DNA of 64,000 nt from an uncultured Desulfobulbus sp. (GTDB taxonomy: Bacteria; Desulfobacterota; Desulfobulbia; Desulfobulbales; Desulfobulbaceae): contig NZ_OY760916.1 in assembly GCF_963664075.1 (NCBI RefSeq), positions 434,001-498,000 of the forward strand. The letters run 5' to 3'. Numbering within the stretch: the stretch's first letter is position 1; every line of letters begins with the position of its first letter. The notes under the pieces are model-generated. The model was not told the DNA's origin and made no database searches. It saw only the letters and a program-made list of their open reading frames with translations. The translations under genes were made by a program, and so were the position numbers. Positions 55,533 through 64,000 of this stretch are shown in pieces.

Positions 55533-56396
55533 TTAACAAATCGCATCCAGGCAAATCCGTTCTTTGCTTGGTCCGCAGTTGCCGCAGCGCACCACCTGTT
55601 GCACAAGGATATCTCTTCCCTGGGCCTGAACAGCATTCTCCACCTTGGCCTGTGTCAATCCATGGCAGCCCTTGGTCTGCATATCGTACAAGTGGAGTAT
55701 GCCTCCGATTCGAAGCGCCTGAAGAGCAACAGGTAATAAGACCTCTCCGCCGTAGGGGAGCACGATCAGGATGCGATCAAATCCCGGTTCAAGCAGCGGC
55801 AACACTTCAAGAACATCTCCCTCATAGAACCGGACATTGCGAAGTCTACGATTGGCCTGCAAGTTTCTGCGGGCATAGGTATGGGCCACCGGATTCTTCT
55901 CGATACCGATCACTTCGGCGGCCCCACTGTGGCGGCTGATCACCAGCGGATAAGGTCCAACACCTGAACAGAGCACGCAGACCCGTTCGCCAGGGCGGAC
56001 GAGGGTGGCAATGCGATTGCGCTCATGGCCCGAGCGTGCTGAATAATACACCTGCGCCAGATCAAGATGGAGCACCACCCCGTTTTCCTTATGAACCGTA
56101 GTAAAGCGTTGTTCACCAGCTATAACTGCTAGCGGTCGAGTGCGGAATTCTCCCTCATACTCACCAGCACGTTTAGCCACAACCCGCATATTTTTATTGT
56201 GCGCAAGTATGTGGGCGCCGATCTCTTTTTCAACAGTTTCAGCCGCCGGGGTAATGCTAACCACGCCAATATCGCCTATCCGATCAAAGCCGCCGGGAAG
56301 CCGGTTGTATGGTATTGCAGGATAACTGGAGTGAAGAATCTGTCGAAGAGATCCCTTGGGAGTAGGGTGGGGTGGGGGATGTAGGCAATTGTTCAT
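55533..56396 (-). CDS. Trm5/TYW2-like tRNA methyltransferase
   Basis: 287 residues with the archaeal/eukaryal Trm5 order: FDRIGDIGVVSI (~40), an EGEFRTRPLAVIAGE segment and HKENGVVLHLDLAQVYYSARSGHER (read as KENG, DLAQVYYSAR), then a class I SAM domain with CSGVGPYPL and GIEKNPVAHTYARRNLQ. The catalytic loop reads VLPYGG instead of the usual DxPxxP type. Bacteria normally make m1G37 with the unrelated TrmD, so this may have a different target. No clear ribosome site; start uncertain. Confidence 0.78.
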   Translation of the reverse strand: MNNCLHPPPHPTPKGSLRQILHSSYPAIPYNRLPGGFDRIGDIGVVSITPAAETVEKEIGAHILAHNKNMRVVAKRAGEYEGEFRTRPLAVIAGEQRFTTVHKENGVVLHLDLAQVYYSARSGHERNRIATLVRPGERVCVLCSGVGPYPLVISRHSGAAEVIGIEKNPVAHTYARRNLQANRRLRNVRFYEGDVLEVLPLLEPGFDRILIVLPYGGEVLLPVALQALRIGGILHLYDMQTKGCHGLTQAKVENAVQAQGRDILVQQVVRCGNCGPSKERICLDAIC

Positions 56397-56593
56397 CGAG
56401 TCGGTATGAAAGAGGAAGTAATTGAAAGAAGTGGTATTTTACAACAGTTAATAAAATAGTGTGAATTAATCTCAATAAATGTTTAGTAATACACTGTAGC
56501 AATATGATGTTGTTGATCGTCCTTAAAAAGGATGACGCCCTCAAAATGTACAGCTGCTGCTTATTGCAGGACAGTATAAATTCATAGAAATCC

Positions 56594-57904
56594 ATGAAAA
56601 AAGTACGTTACATTCCATCGATATCTTTTGTTCAGTGCTGCCGGAAGGGTGGGAGAATTTCACATGCGCTCTTCATCGGTTGCCTGTTGTTTACCTTAGG
56701 TGCGTTGCAAGCTCTGGCCGCCCCTGTTCTCGCCCCTGTTCTCGACTTACTCCTCAATGAAAAGAGTGATGGGGCAATCCCTCAAACCGGTCAAACCATT
56801 GTACTTGATGCGGTTAGGGTGGGTAAGGATCTTCAGGTCGCCAAAACGCTTAGATTTGCAAGTGTTCCTTCGGCGCCTGTTGATGTTCACCTGATGTTGC
56901 CCTCGATGGCGACAGTCTCCATGAGTACGGATCCAGCCGTTGAGGGATCGGACACCCTTACATTTTCTAGTGTTGCAGATGGCGTAATCGGCACAGTCTA
57001 TTTTCAAGGGATACAGACTGGTCAGGAGACCCTTACGGTTCAAGCTGCCGGATACGATACGCTCAAGACGCCTCTTGAGGTGGTTCCCTCCACTTTTTTT
57101 ATAGAAACGCCATCCTTCTCTGCCAATCAAAAAACGGTTTTGGTGAATCCGAACGGTTTACCCCAAATCACCGTGCGTAGCGCTGCTCTGAACGCGTCGG
57201 GGGGAATGCTGGAGATCCAGCCTCTGCGCGCAAATCTGTCGGTGGCGTTTAACGTCTCAAGTTCAAATAAAAGCATTGGTACCGTTTCAAATGTTTATAA
57301 TAACTTGTATTCCATTGACACCCGTTTGTTTATGGCAAGCAACCAGGACAGCGTGAACGCGCTTTTTTGGCCGCTTTCAACCGGAGCGACCGAGCTCAGT
57401 GTTCAGCAGCCGGAGGGATTCTCTGCCATGAACACTGCTTTGCCAACAACCGCAACTGTCAATGCGGCAGCCCCGAGCAGTAAAGCTCGTTTTGTCATGG
57501 GCTGCGAGCTCAATGCAGGCGTGATCGGTACCTTGATTCTGGATGTTCAGGTTTTGCAAGATATTGGCATTATTTATGGTGGAGGGTTAGATATGCCAAC
57601 CGTTATCGCAACCGGCCTCTATGATATTATTACCTCAGGATTTATGGCATCGTTTTACGATAACGGAAATCTGTCTTTCACCGATGATGATATTCGTTAC
57701 AGCTTTACAGGTGAGAAGCAATATGCTGATTTTTATGGCATGGATCCTTCTGTTTACGGGCAATTCAGGGTTGAGTGGACAAGTTGCAGTGACAGTCGTT
57801 TACAGGGACTTGATTGCAGCGCCGATATGGTGATGATTATCAACCCTTTTGGTCGTGAGCCAACCTGGCACCAATGTCAAACCTACAATGCCTCCTTCTT
57901 ATAA
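56594..57904 (+). CDS. Exported protein of unknown function
   Basis: 436 residues. Basic N-terminus then hydrophobic core (ALFIGCLLFTLGALQALA) suggests a signal peptide. The mature part looks like repeated beta-sandwich, Ig-like sequence (VDVHLMLPSMATVSM, GIQTGQETLTVQAAGYDTL), ending with a Cys-containing domain. Many Ser/Thr, no known family recognised. Neighbours are accessory. A weak stem (57912-57947) follows. Confidence 0.7.
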   Translation: MKKVRYIPSISFVQCCRKGGRISHALFIGCLLFTLGALQALAAPVLAPVLDLLLNEKSDGAIPQTGQTIVLDAVRVGKDLQVAKTLRFASVPSAPVDVHLMLPSMATVSMSTDPAVEGSDTLTFSSVADGVIGTVYFQGIQTGQETLTVQAAGYDTLKTPLEVVPSTFFIETPSFSANQKTVLVNPNGLPQITVRSAALNASGGMLEIQPLRANLSVAFNVSSSNKSIGTVSNVYNNLYSIDTRLFMASNQDSVNALFWPLSTGATELSVQQPEGFSAMNTALPTTATVNAAAPSSKARFVMGCELNAGVIGTLILDVQVLQDIGIIYGGGLDMPTVIATGLYDIITSGFMASFYDNGNLSFTDDDIRYSFTGEKQYADFYGMDPSVYGQFRVEWTSCSDSRLQGLDCSADMVMIINPFGREPTWHQCQTYNASFL

Positions 57905-57950
57905 TTCATGTTCTCTCCCTAGTAATCCGTGACTCATAAGGGAGAGGACA

Positions 57951-59262
57951 TCAGGTCACTTTAAACTGGCCAGCCATGGTGCCTAGCTCATGACCGAGAT
58001 CACTGAGTGACTGGGCATTTTGGTTGATCTCATTACTACCGATGGATATTTCCTGAGCCGCAGAGGTCACCTCAAGAATATCCTGGGAGATATTATCGAT
58101 CTCGGCAATGGTCCCGTTGGTCGAGTTTCGGATCCCCTGTACCTTCTCTTGATTTCACCCGTAGCCTCGGCTGTTTGCCGAGCCAGTTCCTTAATTTTAT
58201 TAGCCACGACCGCAAAGCCTTTTCCCGCATCACCTGCTCGGGCGGCCTCAATGGTGGCATTGAGCGCCAGGAGGTTGACCTGCTCTGAGATCTCCGTGAT
58301 AGCCTCAACGACCTTGCCAATCTCTTGTGCTGCCAGCCCCAGTTCATTAACCTGGGAAGAAGCACTGCCTGCCTGGCTCACCGCTCTCCGGTGATCATAT
58401 TCGCCTTTTCGGTATTCTTGGCAATTTCCTGGATGGTGGCAGTCATCTCCTCAGCAGCTGTCGCAACCATGCTCAGATTGGTGGCTGCCTGTTCCATGGC
58501 AGCTGCCACAGAATTCATGTTTTCACTCACCTTTTCAGAGGCCTGAGCCTCTGTGCTTGCTTTGTTTGAGGTCTGGTGGGCACCTGCCGAGGTCTGCTGG
58601 GCAATGGAGCTCAAGGTCGTTGGCGAACCATTGAGTTGCTCCACATTCTTTTGCACATCCGTGATGATCGTCTGTATTTTTTCAATAAACACATTGAACC
58701 AGTGTGCCATCTCTCCTATATCATCCCGGCTTTCCGCACTCATTCGGGCGGTGAGATCACCTTTCCCCCAGGCGATGTTTTTGAGCATGGCACTGGCTCT
58801 TGCGATGGAGAGCGTGATTCGTTTGCTGATATAGGTAATCCCTGCATCGGTGAGAACGAGCAAGAGCAGAAGAATGGATGAGAGGTGATTCCGTTGTCCC
58901 TTAATGGCTGAAGTAATTTCATGCTCTTTTTCGCTGACAGCTTGTTCCACATCGGCGAGATACATCCCTGTACCCACAATCCATCCCCAGGGATGAAACA
59001 GTTTTACATAAGAAAGCTTTGGGACAGGTTGCTCATGACCCGGCTTAAGCCAGAGGTAATCGACAGTCCCCTCTCCATGCTCTCGGCAGACCCGGACGAA
59101 TTCGATAAAGAGCTTTTTCCCTGAGGGGGCTTTAAATCTAGAGAAAACTTTGCCGTCAAGAGCTGGTTTGATGGGATGCAGGATCATTCCCGCATCCATA
59201 TCATTAATCCAGAGGCAGTTTGGGAGTGTACGCAGATTTTGATGTGCAGGTACCGTCTCTAT
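57951..59262 (-). pseudogene. Degraded methyl-accepting chemotaxis protein
   Basis: Three reading-frame pieces together give a normal receptor: sCache-type sensor end (CLWINDMDAGMILHPIKP, WGWIVGTGMYL), TM helix, HAMP, and signalling tip [15 protein letters not shown]. Single bases are missing near 58380 (between ...MITGE and AVSQAGS) and near 58153 (GEIK/EKVQG), and the N-terminus with the first membrane helix is absent: upstream of ~59262 the frame is stopped. The tail ends TMAGQFKVT at 57951. Not functional unless the base calls are wrong. Confidence 0.85.
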
Positions 59263-59714
59263 TCCTGATCAGGCTTTCTCTTAACAGAGTTAGATTTGCC
59301 TCTAGCTCATTGTACCGGAAATGTATGTTGTTTTTTGGGGATTGATTTTTTTGCTTGAGAAGCATTGAGAATGCTTGCGCTGCAACATGTATCGTCGGAT
59401 GTATTCTTATCGTGCGTTCTGATATTGAGATGAATTGTAATGAATAATGAGGGGGGAGCTAAAGGAATAACGCAATAACAAGAGAATATTGTTGCCGCCT
59501 AGAAAGGGGCTGTGTAATGTTTTTGCTAATTTTGTATAGGAGTGTGGAGGGGTAAAATAAGAATTGCTCTCAAACAGTATGCAGGCGGAGGAAAGCAAGA
59601 ATCAATGGATGCCCAAATAAGATAGCAGTCTGAATAGTATTTGTATCCCTTGTGAATGCTTTATTGACCTAATTGGAGTGTCTTCAGACATTGGGTGGCT
59701 GGGTGCAATCCATT
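59263..59714. other. AT-rich gap between receptor pseudogene and IS
   Basis: About 450 bases. The first ~80 may be decayed receptor sequence (a frame reading NELEANLTLLRESL). The rest shows no gene or RNA. Confidence 0.4.
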
Positions 59715-59722
59715 GATTTTAA
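59715..59722. repeat. IS target-site duplication (left copy)
   Basis: GATTTTAA, identical to 61415-61422 on the other side of the insertion sequence; 8 bp is the duplication length of IS66 elements. Confidence 0.88.
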
Positions 59723-61414
59723 GTAACTACTCACCCCTATTCTTCGGCATCAGGCAGAGTTCCTGCCAGTGCCAACTGGATAGCGACAAGAGGATTGATC
59801 CCCTGGCTTGCCATGGTCTGCAGGTAGCTTGAAATCCTACAGTAAGCCTGGGCATATTGTTTACGTCGAAAACAACCGGATATTTTCTGTTTTACCTTAG
59901 CCATGCGAAGATCCCTTTCCGCTCTGTTGTTGGTGAACGGTACATGTGGTTCTTTGGCAAAAAGCAAGACTGCCGCCTCATGCTTTTGTAATCGCTCCCA
60001 AAGATTGTGCGCATCGGATTTGGCTATCCTGCCGCGCTTCCCTTGTGGTTTCGGAGGGATCTTGGGCAACTCCTTGCTGCCACGCGTAAGGATATTACGG
60101 TAGCGCTTCTGCAGGTTGGCATACTCCCGTTCGGTAAGACATTTTTCCGGACGTTGAGCCACCGTACGACACGTTTGCTGGAGCACCGCTTTTAGATTGC
60201 GGGCCCACCGGTATTGGTTAGAGTCAACGACAAACGTCAACTCTCGTAAAAGGTGCGAGCCGCAAAGTCCGTGACCGCAATGGTCGTAGGATAAATATGA
60301 TGCCCAGCAATCATGGATGATCACCCCGCCATACCGAGGGATGATATTCAATCCTTCGATTGCCTCCTTGCCCCGCTTTCGATGCAGTACTTTCAGGGTT
60401 GTTTCGCCGGAAGAATAGACGTGAATCCAGTGATTCTTCCCTTCAACCCGAAACGAGGTTTCATCCACATGCAGGGATGGAGCCTGCAGCAGCCTATCAA
60501 TAGCTCTGGATTCCCATGCTTCGAGTGATTGGTACAAGCGCAAAACAAATTTGAGCAGGCTGGCCTCGGAGATTACGCTACCGATCATGGCTGCTATCTG
60601 TTTTTGAACCCGGTTTAAAGCGACCATCTGGCTGATAACCAAATGAATGGCAAACGCTTTAAGCCCATTGCCGTACTGCAGCTTGCCCGGCATATCCTCA
60701 GGAAAACGCCCCTTGACTGTTGCTTCACAATTGGGGCATTGCTTTATTTCTGCGTCAATGTGCTCGACAACTTTTTCAAAAACGATGTCGATTTTTGTCC
60801 GACGTTCATGCCCCTGGCATGCAACGCTATCCAGCACCATTCCGCAGATATCACACACCTCGACCTGAGCAGTGGTGACCGATTCTTTGACGCGTGTATT
60901 ACCAACCCGCCCATTGACTTGTTTCCCCCTGCCGGTAGCGGTGCAGTGCTTGGTCGCAGTTTCGTCTTTCTCGGTTTGCGAAGAAGGAATGCTCGAGTTT
61001 TTGTTTCCCTTGCGCGTTGTCTTCTCAAGAAAGATAGAGAGTATCAACTCGACGACAACCAACAGACTGTTGAACAGGACCCGTATCTCAGAGGAGACTT
61101 TACCGTCGGAACAAAGCTGTTCAAATTCCTGTTTGAGGAGATCGACTTCTTCGCGAACCCTTATTTTATTTACTGTTCCCATGGGTTTACTATACCATGG
61201 CTTTTTTCGACCTCCTGTGCGCCCATGAGTTGAACGATTGAACGCTATCGCATCTGTTTGCTATCGGAACGCAATATTGGAACGATTTAGAGACGACCAG
61301 GCGCGTTGATGGGCATTTTTGTTGGCATCCCTGGCTATTGAAAAAAATTCCGGCAAAAACCTGTCAAGTTATTTATTTGGATTTGAGCTTTTTTTAGAGG
61401 GTGTGAGTAGTTAC
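59723..61414 (-). mobile_element. Complete IS66-family insertion sequence
   Basis: 1,692 bp. Ends are inverted repeats beginning GTAACTACTCAC (left from 59723; right end is its complement, ending at 61414). It contains one transposase gene only, as in the ISBst12-like IS66 subgroup lacking TnpA/TnpB. Direct 8-bp copies GATTTTAA flank it, so it inserted as a unit and is recent. Confidence 0.92.
59737..61182 (-). CDS. IS66-family transposase
   Basis: 481 residues. N-terminal helical region, zinc-finger-like CDICGMVLDS and CPNCEATVKG, then the DDE core: HVDETSFRVEGKNHW (first Asp), IHDCWASYLSYDHCGHGLCGSH read as HDCWASY / GLCGSHLLREL (second Asp), and NNRAERDLRMAKVKQKISG (Glu). All three acidic residues present and the frame is intact, so it is probably active. 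Confidence 0.95.
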   Translation of the reverse strand: MGTVNKIRVREEVDLLKQEFEQLCSDGKVSSEIRVLFNSLLVVVELILSIFLEKTTRKGNKNSSIPSSQTEKDETATKHCTATGRGKQVNGRVGNTRVKESVTTAQVEVCDICGMVLDSVACQGHERRTKIDIVFEKVVEHIDAEIKQCPNCEATVKGRFPEDMPGKLQYGNGLKAFAIHLVISQMVALNRVQKQIAAMIGSVISEASLLKFVLRLYQSLEAWESRAIDRLLQAPSLHVDETSFRVEGKNHWIHVYSSGETTLKVLHRKRGKEAIEGLNIIPRYGGVIIHDCWASYLSYDHCGHGLCGSHLLRELTFVVDSNQYRWARNLKAVLQQTCRTVAQRPEKCLTEREYANLQKRYRNILTRGSKELPKIPPKPQGKRGRIAKSDAHNLWERLQKHEAAVLLFAKEPHVPFTNNRAERDLRMAKVKQKISGCFRRKQYAQAYCRISSYLQTMASQGINPLVAIQLALAGTLPDAEE

Positions 61415-61422
61415 GATTTTAA
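61415..61422. repeat. IS target-site duplication (right copy)
   Basis: GATTTTAA directly after the right end; matches 59715-59722. Confidence 0.88.
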
Positions 61423-61529
61423 ATTTAGATAATAATTATGACCATAATTTCAGGGTAATAGGAGAAATAGCTCGGTCTCATAGACCAAAATCTAAATAAT
61501 TGAGATTACTTCCCGGAGGAGGGAGCAGC

Positions 61530-62972
61530 ATGCGAAAGGCATTCCTTGGCAAGGCATGGAGAACTCGGCTTATTTTTGGTATCTCGGTACTTACCTGCGT
61601 TAGTGGCTGTGCAAGCAAGGTCGGCTATCGGCAACTAGAGAACGTTGCCAAGGACTGGTGCTACGCTATTCGTGCTCTTCAGGTGATGCCCGTGTATCCG
61701 TTGACCGAGGATTTGCGGCCGGGTGACGTTTTTCTTGTCCAAACGACGCTTCAAGGGCAAGCGCGTATCTGGGAAGAACGCGGCTTCTTACCGCTAGACG
61801 ACCATCGGACCCGCCTGAGCAAGGTCGACTATAGCCAAATGTACTTCAATTCATATTGGAAAGATGAGTTCGGAGGAAGGAATATCCCCCATCCCCGACC
61901 GGCTCTGGCAAACCACGGTTCGGTTTCCCCTTCAGACAATAAAGTTCAAGCGTCGTCCAATGTGGAAGCTCCACGTGCTGCGTTTCCAACCTATTCCTTC
62001 GAAGCCAATGTCAGTAACGGCTTTTCTCTGGCGATGCCGGTTCATTCCGTGCCCGTGGCGCTCAATTTCATGAACGCGAGTAAGGCTATTGGGTCAATCA
62101 CCATCACGGATGCTTACACCTATTCAGCCGATCCACAACAATTGTACAAAGCTCTCGAGGATTGGGCTGATGCCGATGAGGTGAGGATGATGTTGCGGGA
62201 AGCATACAGACAGGTGGATCACGTAGTCTACCTTCGAGTTGTTACCCGGGTGTATCTAACCGGAGTTGTGGCTATCTCCCTTACTAATGCCAGTCGAAAT
62301 GCCGGAAATGTCAAAGCTGGCGCAGAGGTAGGTGTGCCGTTGATCGCGGAGAACGGGACACTCAACAACGATGAGTATAGTAAATTGATACAGGAATTGG
62401 ACAAGCAGGCAAATATTGCTTTCCCTGTGAACCAAGCGGGGAAATTGAATGCAGGTGGAGGAGTTAAGTTCTCCTTTGCCTCTCGCCGTGCCGTGTCAAT
62501 GAGCCAAGCATTCGATAGGCCTCTAGCTATAGGTTTTCTTGGGTTCGATGTGCCCGTCGATAAATACGGCAACATCGGATCTCCTCTTCCCTCTTTTCAA
62601 AACATTAAAGGCGATGTCGTTGATTCAGGGGAACAAACAATGAACAACCTGAAACCGTTGGAAAGTGAGGCGAATATTCGACTTTTCTCGCTTGATGGAG
62701 TGTTCTCCCGGGGGAGTGGATCGCATAAGGCAGCCTGTGTCATTGCCAAAGTCTCAGAAGAAATCGATGCAAACATTTTTGCTGATCCGATCAAGATGGC
62801 AAAAAAGGCCTTGGGGAAGAAAAATTCTGATTCGGAAGTCGTGAAAAGAGCTTTGGAGGATTTTGATAGTACACTTCGCTGGTATCTAGCAAAAGGGGCG
62901 GGAGCCGGAAAGAGATACGAACGCTTTATCACGCTTTTCGACAAGGCCTTCAATCAATGCATTAAGGAGTAA
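61530..62972 (+). CDS. Lipoprotein of unknown function
   Basis: 480 residues. Signal peptide with lipobox VSGC (Cys near residue 27) marks it as a lipoprotein. Mature part begins SKVGYRQLENVAKDWCYAI; no known domain seen. GGAGGAGGGAG precedes ATG 61530; the frame also opens at 61500 in ordinary leader sequence. First gene of a three-gene run with a duplicated-motif protein (3 bases later) and an amidase. Could be an immunity or secretion partner; unproven. Confidence 0.75.
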   Translation: MRKAFLGKAWRTRLIFGISVLTCVSGCASKVGYRQLENVAKDWCYAIRALQVMPVYPLTEDLRPGDVFLVQTTLQGQARIWEERGFLPLDDHRTRLSKVDYSQMYFNSYWKDEFGGRNIPHPRPALANHGSVSPSDNKVQASSNVEAPRAAFPTYSFEANVSNGFSLAMPVHSVPVALNFMNASKAIGSITITDAYTYSADPQQLYKALEDWADADEVRMMLREAYRQVDHVVYLRVVTRVYLTGVVAISLTNASRNAGNVKAGAEVGVPLIAENGTLNNDEYSKLIQELDKQANIAFPVNQAGKLNAGGGVKFSFASRRAVSMSQAFDRPLAIGFLGFDVPVDKYGNIGSPLPSFQNIKGDVVDSGEQTMNNLKPLESEANIRLFSLDGVFSRGSGSHKAACVIAKVSEEIDANIFADPIKMAKKALGKKNSDSEVVKRALEDFDSTLRWYLAKGAGAGKRYERFITLFDKAFNQCIKE

Positions 62973-62975
62973 GGC

Positions 62976-63293
62976 ATGAAATGTATACCTCAAGATGAAG
63001 ACCGCATCGTGAGTGGCCTGACCGAACAGGAATTATGTTCAGGCATTAGACAAGCCTGCGCCCGAGGTAAAGGTGTCTTTGTCTTTCAATCGAAGCGGCA
63101 GACGTGGGCGCGGGAACTGACTCCCAACCGTGAATGGATAGCTGAAAATAACGACCAACCCGTCGGCGAGATGAGCGAACAGCAATTGTGTTCAAGTATT
63201 CGACTCGCCTGTGCGCGAGGCCAAGGCGTGCTGGTTTTTCAATGCCACGGTCAAACGTGGGCACGTGAGCTCGTATGTAATACGGTTGTTTAA
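62976..63293 (+). CDS. Small protein with two copies of a ~35-residue motif
   Basis: 105 residues, two similar units: GLTEQELCSGIRQACARG then GVFVFQSKRQTWAREL, and EMSEQQLCSSIRLACARG then GVLVFQCHGQTWAREL. No signal peptide. The duplicated unit is not one I recognise. It lies 3 bases after the lipoprotein stop and is clearly translated with it. Confidence 0.75.
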   Translation: MKCIPQDEDRIVSGLTEQELCSGIRQACARGKGVFVFQSKRQTWARELTPNREWIAENNDQPVGEMSEQQLCSSIRLACARGQGVLVFQCHGQTWARELVCNTVV

Positions 63294-63440
63294 TGGTGAT
63301 GCAGATTCTTTTAAACCGTTTACCAGCTTGTATACATTCGGGCAACCGCGGGCTTTATCGCGAAAAAACTGCGCAAATTTTAAATATGGAATGTAAGGCA
63401 CGCTACTTCAGGTTCCACAATAACCAACTGGAGGATATTC

Positions 63441-64000
63441 ATGATGAAAATCAAAGCACATCGATTGTACCGAGGTGATGGTACCCGCGTTTCGTATGTC
63501 AGGAGTCCCAATCAAAGCAGTGGGGGCATTGCTCCCAGATTTTTAGTGATGCATTACACTGCAGGGGCAAGTGCTTCCAGCTCAGTGAGCTGGTTAACCA
63601 ATCGAGATGCCCAGGCCTCTGCGCACCTGGTGATAGGTCGGGATGGTTCAATTACCCAATTAGTTGATTTTAATCGTAAAGCCTGGCATGCCGGCATCAG
63701 TCAATGGCGAGGGATTCGAGGGCTCAATGGTCATTCAATAGGTATCGAACTCGATAATCCCGGAATTCTCCGAGGAGTGCCTGGTAATTGGCGAACGTCA
63801 TGGGGGCGATCCGTTCCTGAGACAGAAGTGTTTGTGAGCACCGCTGGTCCTGGTAGCGAGGTCGTTGGGTGGCACACCTATACCGAAATACAGTTGGAGA
63901 GAGCACGAGAGGTCTCGTTGGCACTGGTACGGCATTATGATTTAGAGGAACTGGTCGGGCATGAAGATATAGCCCCAGGGAGGAAAAAGGACCCAGGGCC
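63441..64000 (+). CDS. N-acetylmuramoyl-L-alanine amidase (3' end beyond window)
   Basis: Open from ATG 63441 (GGAGGA upstream) to the edge. Amidase_2/PGRP fold with zinc ligands in VMHYTAG, KAWHAG and GHEDIAPGRKKDPG, plus GIELDNPG. No signal peptide is seen, so it would act in the cytosol, as AmpD does, or be exported by a specialised route. It cleaves the MurNAc-L-Ala bond of peptidoglycan or anhydro-muropeptides. It is not clear whether it is a recycling enzyme, phage lysin remnant or antibacterial effector. Confidence 0.88.
   Translation, partial: MMKIKAHRLYRGDGTRVSYVRSPNQSSGGIAPRFLVMHYTAGASASSSVSWLTNRDAQASAHLVIGRDGSITQLVDFNRKAWHAGISQWRGIRGLNGHSIGIELDNPGILRGVPGNWRTSWGRSVPETEVFVSTAGPGSEVVGWHTYTEIQLERAREVSLALVRHYDLEELVGHEDIAPGRKKDPG

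Noticed and set aside
60643..61233. Plus-strand frame antisense to the IS66 transposase
   Set aside because: Opposite an intact transposase with a full DDE triad; no ribosome site or domain.

Overview
The window looks like chromosome from a Desulfobulbales-type member of the Desulfobacterota, an anaerobic, probably sulfur- or sulfate-respiring Gram-negative bacterium. The basis is gene content: a highly conserved single-chain pyruvate:ferredoxin oxidoreductase, FdhE, a CobA-HemD fusion feeding siroheme and heme synthesis, a rhodanese-tailed CoA-disulfide-reductase-like flavoprotein, a PHP-type histidinol phosphatase, an ApgM-type protein beside homoserine dehydrogenase, outer-membrane proteins with the YdbH/YnbE/YdbL set, and several c-di-GMP and chemotaxis proteins. 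The genus call is inference from family knowledge; no rRNA is present.

Layout. 1-2.4 kb: an exported FG-GAP repeat protein (cut by the window edge) and an outer-membrane barrel. 2.4-6.8 kb (minus): hemC, cobA-hemD, a cereblon-like CULT-domain protein, and adk. 7-10.6 kb (plus): hom, an ApgM/proposed homoserine kinase, a YbgC thioesterase, then the initiator tRNA with its own promoter and terminator. 10.8-14.5 kb: a PEP-CTERM protein interrupted by an in-frame TGA, a periplasmic binding protein translationally coupled to a diguanylate cyclase, and a tiny protein with duplicated Cys motifs. 15-30.5 kb: fdhE, a PilZ protein, an SLC13 transporter, a soluble FIST-MCP receptor, MenI-like thioesterase, a histidine-kinase-like protein with a degenerate ATPase domain plus response regulator, a very large AsmA-like protein, the CoA-disulfide-reductase/rhodanese protein and a HEAT-repeat response regulator. 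30.6-37.7 kb: PHP phosphatase, two small proteins, a YkgJ-type Cys-cluster protein and pyruvate:ferredoxin oxidoreductase. 38.1-38.4 kb holds a cloverleaf-like nested inverted-repeat element in front of a ClC chloride channel. 40.4-45.8 kb: a stand-alone RapZ C-terminal domain, phasin-UbiB pair, and ydbH-ynbE-ydbL. 45.9-48.4 kb: GpgS and a GT4 glycosyltransferase, probably for a glucosylglycerate-type solute. 48.4-56.4 kb (minus): Rieske/cytochrome b, coaD, rsmD, pssA, ilvBN, a TPR protein and an archaeal-type Trm5-like methyltransferase.

The right end (56.6-64 kb) is accessory: an unknown exported protein, a chemoreceptor pseudogene with at least two single-base deletions, an intact IS66-family insertion sequence (1,692 bp, matching ends, 8-bp target duplication), and a cluster of a lipoprotein, a duplicated-domain small protein and an N-acetylmuramoyl-L-alanine amidase that runs off the edge.

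The most unusual items are the cloverleaf repeat element (38134-38361), the CULT-domain gene, the binding-protein/diguanylate-cyclase pair, the lipoprotein-repeat-amidase cluster, the Trm5-like enzyme in a bacterium, the free-standing RapZ domain and the TGA-interrupted PEP-CTERM gene. No CRISPR array, prophage or replication origin was seen.
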